DNA from: Falsiroseomonas sp051860665 | GTDB taxonomy: Bacteria > Pseudomonadota > Alphaproteobacteria > Acetobacterales > Acetobacteraceae | Direction of reading: 5' to 3' | DNA: 64,000 bases | Assembly (NCBI RefSeq): GCF_051860665.1 | Contig: NZ_JBHYDM010000009.1 | Span: 62,001 to 126,000, forward strand | Shown: in pieces, positions 58,137-64,000 of the stretch | Numbering within the stretch: the stretch's first letter is position 1 | Layout: every line of letters begins with the position of its first letter | Translations under genes and position numbers: made by a program | The notes under the pieces: model-generated | Told to the model about the DNA's origin: nothing | Databases searched by the model: none | What the model saw: the letters and a program-made list of their open reading frames with translations, nothing else

Positions 58137-59235
58137 GGGCGACGACGCGCCGGCCCGCAGCATCGAAGAGCAAGGCGCGGGCGGGGTCGAAGCCGAGCCG
58201 CAGCGCGGTGCCGGGGCGCGGGCGCGGGGCCTCGGGCGGCAGGCGCAGGATCACCGACGCGCCGCTGGCGTGGCGGGCATGCAGCAGCACGCTTTCGCCG
58301 AGGAATTCGACTGCCTCGGCCACCGCGGCGATGCCGGTCTCGGCGATCCACAGATCCTCGGGCCGCAGCGCGAGCGTCAGCTGGCCGGGCGCGGCCACCA
58401 CGCCGATCGCCTCGCCGGCCAGCCGCACCATGCCGTCGGCGCCGGCTTCGGCAGGAAGGGTGTTGATGCGGGGGCTGCCGATGAAGGTGGCCACCCGCAG
58501 GTCCTGCGGATTCGCATAAATTTCCTCCGGCGTCGCCACCTGCAGGATGCGCCCGGCCATCATCACCGCGACCCGGTCGGCCATGGTCAGGGCCTCCGTC
58601 TGGTCATGCGTGACATAGAGGGTGGCGACGCCGGCGGCGCGGTGGATGTCGACGATCTCCCGCCGCGTCTGCACGCGCAAAGCGGCATCGAGGTTGGACA
58701 GCGGCTCGTCCATCAGGAAGGCGGCAGGGCGGCGGATGATGGCGCGGGCGAGGGCCACGCGCTGCCGCTGGCCACCCGAGAGCTGGCCGGGCCGGCGGTC
58801 CAGCATCGCCTCCAGCCCGAGGGACCGGGCGACGGCGGCGACATCCTGTGCGATGGCGGCGCGGCGGCGGGCGGCGCCGGGCAGGAAGCGCCCCAGCAGC
58901 GGCAGCCGGTCCGCGTTGGTCAGGCGCCGCATCGCCAGCGGCACGGCGATGTTCTGGGCGACCGTCAGATGCGGGTAGAGGGCGTAGGACTGGAACACCA
59001 TGGCGATGTCCCGGTCCGCGGCGCGGCTCTGCGTCACGTCCCGCCCGCCGACCGCGATGCGGCCGCCATCGGCCGATTCGATGCCGGCCACGATCCGCAT
59101 CAAGGTGGTCTTGCCGCAGCCGGAGGGGCCGACCAGCGCGATGAACTCGCCCTGCCCCACCGTCAGCGATACGTCGTCGAGGGCGGCCACGGCGCCGAAG
59201 CGCTTGGCCACCGAGGAAATCTGGATGCCCGCCAT
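58108..59235 (-). CDS. ABC transporter ATPase, UgpC/MalK-like
   Basis: This 375-residue ATPase has Walker A LVGPSGCGKTTLMRIV (about 33-48), the ABC signature LSGGQRQRVALARA, Walker B FLMDEPLSNLDA and the switch histidine in YVTHDQTEALT. The C-terminal TOBE domain is typical of the sugar-importer MalK/UgpC class. It is the first gene of the operon, with AAGG before the ATG at 59235. A stretch of about 25 extra residues (DRLPLLGRFLPGAARRR) lies in the helical subdomain. Confidence 0.92.
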   Translation of the reverse strand: MAGIQISSVAKRFGAVAALDDVSLTVGQGEFIALVGPSGCGKTTLMRIVAGIESADGGRIAVGGRDVTQSRAADRDIAMVFQSYALYPHLTVAQNIAVPLAMRRLTNADRLPLLGRFLPGAARRRAAIAQDVAAVARSLGLEAMLDRRPGQLSGGQRQRVALARAIIRRPAAFLMDEPLSNLDAALRVQTRREIVDIHRAAGVATLYVTHDQTEALTMADRVAVMMAGRILQVATPEEIYANPQDLRVATFIGSPRINTLPAEAGADGMVRLAGEAIGVVAAPGQLTLALRPEDLWIAETGIAAVAEAVEFLGESVLLHARHASGASVILRLPPEAPRPRPGTALRLGFDPARALLFDAAGRRVVAHAPVERALV

Positions 59236-59361
59236 GGCGCGCCTTATCGGGGCGGTGGATGACGCCAGGATGCGAAATGGGTGAAACTTGGGTTGCAGCC
59301 GCCCAGGCCGGGGGCGCAGCCACAAGTGGACCCCGCGCCCCCTATCGGCTAGTGCAGCGCC

Positions 59362-59958
59362 ATGACGCGCCAAGCCACCCTCGCCCGCGCCACCTCGGAA
59401 ACCGAGATCCGCCTGACGCTGGACCTGGATGGCCGCGGCAGCGCCGATGTCGCGACCGGGGTCGGCTTCTTCGACCACATGCTGACGGCCCTCGCCCGCC
59501 ATTCCCTGATCGACCTCACGGTCGCGGCCAAGGGCGATCTTCATATCGACGACCACCACACGGTGGAGGATGTGGGCATCGTGCTCGGCCAGGCGCTCCG
59601 CCAGGCCTTGGGCGACAAGCGCGGCATCCGCCGCTTCGGCCAGTGCCTGCTGCCGATGGACGAGGCGCTGGCCGAGGCCGCGATCGATATCTCGGGCCGG
59701 CCGTACCTGGCCTGGTCCGTGCCCTTCCAGCGTCCCAAGATCGGCAGCTTCGACACCGAGCTGGTCGAGGAATTCTTTCGCGCCTTTGCCTTCAATGCGG
59801 GGATCACCCTGCATGTGACGTTGAAGGCCGGCACCAACGCGCACCATGTGGCGGAGGCCTGCTTCAAGGCCGTCGCCCGTGCGCTGCGCATGGCGGTGGA
59901 GATGGACCCGCGGACGCTGGGCGAAATTCCCTCGACCAAGGGTTCGCTGGAGGGCTGA
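59362..59958 (+). CDS. hisB: Imidazoleglycerol-phosphate dehydratase
   Basis: This 198-residue enzyme has the characteristic SETEIRLTLDLDGRG, the metal-binding GVGFFDHMLTALARHS and HIDDHHTVEDVGIVLGQAL, and a second pair GTNAHHVAEACFKAVARAL. It is the single-function dehydratase of histidine synthesis. The end ...STKGSLEG is typical. It begins the his run 126 bases after the divergent Ugp operon. Confidence 0.97.
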   Translation: MTRQATLARATSETEIRLTLDLDGRGSADVATGVGFFDHMLTALARHSLIDLTVAAKGDLHIDDHHTVEDVGIVLGQALRQALGDKRGIRRFGQCLLPMDEALAEAAIDISGRPYLAWSVPFQRPKIGSFDTELVEEFFRAFAFNAGITLHVTLKAGTNAHHVAEACFKAVARALRMAVEMDPRTLGEIPSTKGSLEG

Positions 59959-59959
59959 G

Positions 59960-60358
59960 ATGAAGCTCTACACCGTCCATGCCGAAGCCCCGCCGCCGCC
60001 GGGCCCCGAGGGCTGGCCCGAGCCGAAGGCGCGCCCGCCGGTGCTGGTGAAGGAAGGTTTTTCCCTCGCCGCGGCCATCTTCGGCCCCTTCTGGTTCGCC
60101 TGGAACCGGCTCTGGCTTGCGGCGCTGGGCCTGCTGGTGCTGATCGCGGCCGCCAGCCTGCTGCTGCCGGAGGTGCTGGCCGGTGTCGTCGTGCCGGCCC
60201 TGCATGTGCTGGCGGGCTTCGAGGCGCGGGACCTGCTGCGCGCCCGGCTCGCCCGGCGCGGCCAGCCGCTGGCCGGCGTGGTCGCCGCGCCCGATCTCGA
60301 AATCGCCTGGTTCCGCCTGATGCAGCAGCGGCCCGACCTGGTGCGCAGCGCGCCATGA
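59960..60358 (+). CDS. DUF2628 domain membrane protein
   Basis: This 132-residue protein has a proline-rich N-terminus, then LVKEGFSLAAAIFGPFWFAWNRLW, the DUF2628 signature, and two membrane helices (about 37-80). The function is unknown. It lies one base after hisB and overlaps hisH by four bases. The place between hisB and hisH is a common alphaproteobacterial feature. Confidence 0.85.
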   Translation: MKLYTVHAEAPPPPGPEGWPEPKARPPVLVKEGFSLAAAIFGPFWFAWNRLWLAALGLLVLIAAASLLLPEVLAGVVVPALHVLAGFEARDLLRARLARRGQPLAGVVAAPDLEIAWFRLMQQRPDLVRSAP

Positions 60359-61008
60359 GGATCGCCATCGTCGACCCCGGCTCGGGCAACCTCGCCTCCG
60401 TGCTGCGCGCGCTGGAGCGGGTGGCGGGCGAATCCGGCCTGCCCGCCGAGATCGCCGTCACCACGGAAGCCGCCGATGTGCGGGCCGCCGATCGCATCGT
60501 GCTGCCCGGCCAGGGCGCCTTTGCCGCATGCCGCCGCGGATTGGACGCCCTTCCCGGCATGGTCGAGGCCCTGCAGGAAGCGGTGATCATTGAAAAAAAA
60601 CCCTTCCTCGGAATCTGCGTCGGCATGCAGCTGATGGCGGAGCGGGGGCTGGAACATGGCGTGACGCCCGGCCTCGGCTGGATCGCCGGCGAGATCGCGC
60701 CGATGGATCCGCGCGGGACGGATGGCACCGCCCTGCCCCTGCCGCAGATGGGCTGGAACGGGCTGGACCTGGCCCAGCCGGCGCATCCGCTGCTGGCCGG
60801 CATCGCCCCCGGCGCGCATGCCTATTTCGTGCATTCCTACGCGCTGTCGGGCGGCGACCCGGCGCAGCTTCTGGCCAGCACCAGCTATGGCGGGCCGGTC
60901 GCGGCCATCATCGGGCGCGACAACCTGGCCGGCACGCAGTTCCATGTGGAGAAAAGCAGCCTGGTCGGCCTGCGCATCCTGGCGAATTTCCTGACATGGG
61001 CGCCATGA
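60355..61008 (+). CDS. hisH: Imidazole glycerol phosphate synthase glutaminase HisH
   Basis: This 217-residue class I glutamine amidotransferase has the nucleophile in FLGICVGMQLMAERG (C about 86), then the HSYALSG and QFHVEKSS segments with the catalytic His and Glu. It starts in the DUF2628 stop codon (ATGA). Its partner hisF is not in the window. An A run at 60592-60599 lies in frame in IIEKKPFLG. Confidence 0.96.
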   Translation: MRIAIVDPGSGNLASVLRALERVAGESGLPAEIAVTTEAADVRAADRIVLPGQGAFAACRRGLDALPGMVEALQEAVIIEKKPFLGICVGMQLMAERGLEHGVTPGLGWIAGEIAPMDPRGTDGTALPLPQMGWNGLDLAQPAHPLLAGIAPGAHAYFVHSYALSGGDPAQLLASTSYGGPVAAIIGRDNLAGTQFHVEKSSLVGLRILANFLTWAP

Positions 61009-61586
61009 GCCCCGCCCGGGCCGAGGCGCATGATCTTTCGGTGGAGCTCACCACCGGGCTGACGCCGCACGACCTCGCCGACCTCTGCGAGGCGACCAAT
61101 GCCGCGATCATCGAGGGTGGCGGCTTCGGCTGGGTGCAGAGCCAGGACCGCGCCGCGCTGGCCCGCCACTTTCGCGGCGTGCTGCTGGTGCCGGACCGCA
61201 GCCTGTTCATCGCGCGGCTGGACGGCACCGTGGTCGGCAGCGCCCAGCTGCTGCGCCCGCCGCGCAACAACGAGGCCCAGGCCTTCGCCGCCCAGCTCAC
61301 CCACGCCTATATCGCCCCCTATGCGCGCGGCTACGGCCTGGCGCGGCAGCTGGTGGCCCGCGTCGAGGAATTTGCCGCCGCCGCCGGCATCCGCGTGCTG
61401 AACCTCGACGTGCGGGAGACGCAGGAAAGCGCCATCGCGCTGTTCGAGGCGCTGGGCTACACGCGCTGGGGCACCCATCCGGCCTATGCGCGGGTCGATG
61501 GCCGCACCGTCGCCGGGCATTTTTACCACAAGCTGCTGGAGCCCGGCCGCGGCCGGACCACGGACAGCCTGATCGGCGGACGATAG
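61005..61586 (+). CDS. GNAT family N-acetyltransferase between hisH and hisA
   Basis: This protein of about 193 residues has AYIAPYARGYGLARQLVARVEEFA (about 100-123), the acetyl-CoA-binding motif, and LNLDVRETQESAIALFEALGYTRW, a typical GNAT fourth motif. Its ATG (61005) overlaps the hisH stop by four bases; an ATG at 60996 is possible. It is coupled to histidine genes but shows no histidine-specific feature. Confidence 0.88.
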   Translation: MSPARAEAHDLSVELTTGLTPHDLADLCEATNAAIIEGGGFGWVQSQDRAALARHFRGVLLVPDRSLFIARLDGTVVGSAQLLRPPRNNEAQAFAAQLTHAYIAPYARGYGLARQLVARVEEFAAAAGIRVLNLDVRETQESAIALFEALGYTRWGTHPAYARVDGRTVAGHFYHKLLEPGRGRTTDSLIGGR

Positions 61587-61595
61587 GATTTTCGC

Positions 61596-62324
61596 ATGGG
61601 ACTGACGCTCTACCCGGCCATCGACCTGAAGGCCGGGCAGGTGGTGCGGCTGAAGCGCGGCGACATGGCGCAGGCCACCATCTACAACGCCGACCCCGCG
61701 GCCCAGGCCGCCGACTTCGCCCGCGCCGGTTTTGGCTGGGTGCATGTGGTGGACCTGGACGGCGCTTTTGCAGGAAAGCCCGCCAATGTGGCGGCCGTGC
61801 AGGCCATCATTGCGGCGGTGCCGGGGCTTTCGGTGCAGCTGGGCGGCGGGATCCGGGACATGGCGACGGCGGAGACCTGGCTCACCGCTGGCGTCACCCG
61901 CATCATCCTGGGCTCGGCCGCGGTGAAGGACCCCGATTTCGCCCGCGCCGCCTGCCGCGCCTTTCCGGGCCGCGTCGCACTCGGCATCGATGCGCGGGAC
62001 GGTTTTGTCGCCACCGAGGGCTGGGCCGAGACCAGCACGACGACGGCGACCGACCTCGCCACCAGCTTCGCCGAGAGCGGCGCCTGCGCGATCATCTACA
62101 CGGACATCGCCCGCGACGGGATGCTCACGGGTGTCAACGTGACGGCGACGGCGGCGCTGGCCCGTGCCGTGCCGATCCCTGTCATCGCCTCGGGCGGCGT
62201 GGCCTCGACCGACGATATCGTGGCGCTGAAGGCGGAGGGCGTGGTGGCCGGCGCCATCCTGGGGCGCGCACTCTATGACGGGCGCATCGACCCGGCCGAG
62301 GCGATCGCCATGGCCGCCGCCTGA
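61596..62324 (+). CDS. hisA: Phosphoribosylformimino-5-aminoimidazole carboxamide ribotide isomerase
   Basis: This 242-residue TIM barrel begins MGLTLYPAIDLKAGQVVRLK (catalytic Asp in YPAIDLK), with HVVDLDGAFAG, QLGGGIRDMATAETWL (phosphate loop) and IYTDIARDGMLTG with the second catalytic Asp. VIASGGVASTDDI is the second phosphate loop. It isomerises ProFAR to PRFAR. hisF and hisE do not follow it, unlike most relatives. Confidence 0.97.
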   Translation: MGLTLYPAIDLKAGQVVRLKRGDMAQATIYNADPAAQAADFARAGFGWVHVVDLDGAFAGKPANVAAVQAIIAAVPGLSVQLGGGIRDMATAETWLTAGVTRIILGSAAVKDPDFARAACRAFPGRVALGIDARDGFVATEGWAETSTTTATDLATSFAESGACAIIYTDIARDGMLTGVNVTATAALARAVPIPVIASGGVASTDDIVALKAEGVVAGAILGRALYDGRIDPAEAIAMAAA

Positions 62325-62337
62325 TTCGGCGAGGCGC

Positions 62338-62400
62338 CCGGCAGTTGCCGGCCGGCGGCCATTGACACGCGAGGGTTGAGGCACAACCTCCTGAATTAAC
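62338..62400 (+). promoter_or_regulatory. Hairpin and promoter candidate between hisA and the GH8 gene
   Basis: CCGGCA and TGCCGG (62338-62351) form a 6 bp stem after hisA. A consensus-like TTGACA (62362-62367) follows, but no good -10 lies at 16-18 bases. AACCTC is repeated at 62385-62390 and 62398-62403. Together these suggest a hisA end and a new promoter for the GH8 gene. Confidence 0.35.
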
Positions 62401-62412
62401 CTCGCGGTAAAT

Positions 62413-63591
62413 ATGATGACCTTCGCGCTGGCGCCTGCGATCCGCGACGCGGCGCCGAGCGCCGTGGTCCCGGCTGCCCTGGTGACGGCGGCGCCCACCG
62501 ACCCGTCGCGGGCGGATTGGGAGGCCTTCAAGCGGCGCTACCTGGCCGGCGATGGCCGCGTGGTCGATACCGGCAATGCCGGCATCTCCCATAGCGAGGG
62601 CCAGTCCTATGGCATGCTGCTCGCCACCTGGATGGACGACCGCCCGGCCTTCGAGGCGATGTGGCGCTGGTCCAACCGCCGCCTGCGCCGCTCCGGCGAC
62701 AGCCTTCTGGCCTGGCGCTACGACCCGCATGCGCGGCGCGGCGTGATCGACCAGAACAATGCCACCGATGGCGACCTGATCTTCGCCTGGGCGCTGCATC
62801 GCGGCGCGCTGCGCTGGGACAGCGCCGAGATGATGGCGGCGGCCTCCGCCGTCGCGCAGGACCTGCTGACCCTCTGCGTCACCACCTATGTCGATCGCCA
62901 GGTGCTGCTGCCGGGCACGGCCGGCTTCCTCGAGGCCGACCGCGTCGTGCTGAACCCCTCCTACTACGCCTTCAATGCCTTCCGCAGCCTCTCACGCCTG
63001 CTGCCCGACAATCGCTGGCTGCTGCTCGAGACCGGCGGGATCGACATCCTCGGCGGGTCGCGCTTCGGCCGCTGGGGCCTGCCGCCGGATTGGAGCGAGG
63101 TGCGCGCGAATGGCGACATCCGCCCCGCGCCCGCCTGGCCGGCGCGCTTTTCCTGGGATGCGATCCGGGTGCCGCTGCATGTCGCCTGGGCCGGGCTGGA
63201 CCTGCCGGTGCTGCAGGCCGCGGTGACCTTCTGGACGGCACCTGGCATGGCGCATAGCCCGCCCGCCTGGGTGGACCTGCGTAGCGGCGCCATGCCGCCC
63301 TATGCCGGTCATGCCGGGATCCGCGCCGTGATCAACCTCGCCGCCTGGCGCAGCGGGCGCGCCGGGCCGCCGCCGCGCATCCCGGTGACGGCCGCGAGCG
63401 ACTATTACGGCGCCTCGCTGATCCTGCTGGCCGCCATGGCGGCCAGCGAGGGGCCGGAAGCGCCCGCCCTGCCCGGCGCCGTCACCGCCCCGCCGGGCGA
63501 CGGGATGCTCACCCGGGTGCGGAACTTCCTGGGCCTGGACGAGGCCGAGGAGGCCGAACCGATGCGCTCGCCGCCGCGGCGGCTGCGATGA
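62413..63591 (+). CDS. Glycoside hydrolase family 8 (BcsZ-like endoglucanase)
   Basis: This 392-residue protein has the GH8 motif GISHSEGQSYGMLLATWMDD (catalytic acid E62) and NNATDGDLIFAWALHRGALRW (conserved D119), with NPSYYAFNAFRSLSRLLPDN downstream. The family includes the endoglucanase BcsZ of bacterial cellulose systems. No bcsA or bcsB is seen here. The N-terminus lacks a basic region followed by a hydrophobic core, so export is uncertain. Two adjacent ATGs (62413, 62416) are possible starts. The stop codon overlaps the next gene's ATG, so the two are probably coupled. Confidence 0.85.
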   Translation: MMTFALAPAIRDAAPSAVVPAALVTAAPTDPSRADWEAFKRRYLAGDGRVVDTGNAGISHSEGQSYGMLLATWMDDRPAFEAMWRWSNRRLRRSGDSLLAWRYDPHARRGVIDQNNATDGDLIFAWALHRGALRWDSAEMMAAASAVAQDLLTLCVTTYVDRQVLLPGTAGFLEADRVVLNPSYYAFNAFRSLSRLLPDNRWLLLETGGIDILGGSRFGRWGLPPDWSEVRANGDIRPAPAWPARFSWDAIRVPLHVAWAGLDLPVLQAAVTFWTAPGMAHSPPAWVDLRSGAMPPYAGHAGIRAVINLAAWRSGRAGPPPRIPVTAASDYYGASLILLAAMAASEGPEAPALPGAVTAPPGDGMLTRVRNFLGLDEAEEAEPMRSPPRRLR

Positions 63592-64000
63592 TGCCCGTGC
63601 CAGGACTCCCGCGACGCGGCCTGCTGGGCCTCGGCGGCACGCTGCTGGCCGCCCCCGCGCTGGGTCAGGCACCGGCGGTGCCGCCGCTGGTGGTGATGGA
63701 GGTCACCGGGGCGGGGCTGGTGCTGCCGCTGCTGCAGGATTTCGCCAACGCGCATCCCGGGCTCGTCAGCGGCGTGGCGCTGGAGCAGATCGACGTCGAC
63801 GTCATCACCGAGGACCTGGCCGATGCGGTTGCTGCCGGCCAGTCCGGCATCGACCTGGTCTTCGCCGGCGATGCCGGCATCGTCGCCGGCATCCAGGCCG
63901 AGGCCTGGCAACCGGCCACCGATTGGGCGCTCGACGGCTTGCCCCCGCTCGACGGGCTGGTGACCCCCGCCGCCATGAGCCTGTGGCGCGGCTTTGCCGG
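63588..64000 (+). CDS. ABC-type extracellular solute-binding protein, partial
   Basis: The gene starts at ATG 63588 (or the next ATG at 63591), inside the GH8 stop codon (ATGA), and runs off the right edge after about 137 residues. PRRGLLGLGGTLLAAPALGQ is a signal peptide with a Tat-like RR and cleavage after GQA. The mature part, with MEVTGAGLVLPLLQDFANAHPG and DLVFAGDAGIVAGIQAEAWQ, resembles the first lobe of family 1 ABC binding proteins. The ligand is unknown. Its close coupling to a GH8 enzyme suggests carbohydrate uptake, but this is inferred. Confidence 0.65.
   Translation, partial: MMPVPGLPRRGLLGLGGTLLAAPALGQAPAVPPLVVMEVTGAGLVLPLLQDFANAHPGLVSGVALEQIDVDVITEDLADAVAAGQSGIDLVFAGDAGIVAGIQAEAWQPATDWALDGLPPLDGLVTPAAMSLWRGFA

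Noticed and set aside
60592..60599. Run of eight A bases in hisH considered as a frameshift or slippage site
   Set aside because: The reading frame through it gives the conserved sequence before the catalytic cysteine (EKKPFLGICVGMQ), so the gene is intact.

Overview
The window is a very GC-rich, densely packed bacterial chromosome segment that looks alphaproteobacterial, most likely Acetobacteraceae (Roseomonas-like). This is inferred from gene content: AddAB recombination nuclease, the tsaE-amgK-murU trio, a TIGR02300 zinc-ribbon protein, IalB, hslVU close to hisB, trpFBA with accD-folC, and orphan Bug/TctC binding proteins. No rRNA, tRNA, CRISPR array, transposase or phage gene was seen. 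Almost every stretch is coding. The only non-coding stretch above 300 bases lies between cmk and rpsA (38344-38708). The next longest are 10412-10705 (294 bases), 35860-36050 (191) and 843-1030 (188).

Layout. 1-842: the N-terminal part of a mitofilin-like membrane protein, cut by the window edge. 1031-5557: a small catabolic locus (dihydropyrimidinase-like amidohydrolase, GntR repressor, TtuC-like dehydrogenase, TctC binding protein). 5558-8027: OxyR, a DUF2975/YozG-type pair and an outer-membrane beta-barrel. 8178-10411: accD-folC. 10706-15472: an accessory stretch with a striking 13-residue repeat protein, a second TctC protein, an NCS2 permease with a C-terminal extension, a GNAT enzyme and a PQQ-type sugar dehydrogenase. 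15531-25157: the block tsaE-amgK-murU / addB-addA-trxA, all on the minus strand and interrupted by a plus-strand glyoxalase-fold gene. 25274-29948: ferredoxin-NADP reductase, a small hypothetical, a secreted subtilase and a gentisate dioxygenase-like cupin.

29979-40669: a long minus-strand housekeeping block read aroA-cmk-rpsA-DUF218-sppA-ihfB-lapA-pyrF-trpF-GNAT-trpB-trpA. 40784-49678: a TIGR02300 protein, a second DUF218 protein, a methyltransferase, an IalB-like protein, rlmN, an MFS transporter, an E2-like acyltransferase coupled to a 2-hydroxyacid dehydrogenase, an amidohydrolase and an HWE histidine kinase. 49735-54190: azlCD, an EcsC protein, an AbrB-Doc toxin-antitoxin pair and hslVU. 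54246-59235: a complete Ugp-type ABC importer ending in a metallophosphoesterase. 59362-62324: hisB-DUF2628-hisH-GNAT-hisA. 62413-64000: a GH8 glycosidase overlapping a binding-protein gene that runs off the window.

Three organisational points stand out. First, accD-folC and trpFBA lie about 20 kb apart on opposite strands, and one inversion of the block between them would restore the order usual in Alphaproteobacteria. Second, accessory cassettes sit at otherwise conserved junctions (folC/trxA, murU/addB, hslV/hisB, after hisA, and inside the trp and his runs). Third, several repeat structures are unexplained: the 39-bp coding repeats at 10745-10939, an inverted REP-like pair at 35919-36050, and a duplication across the rpsA stop codon. 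The repeat protein is the best candidate for something undescribed.
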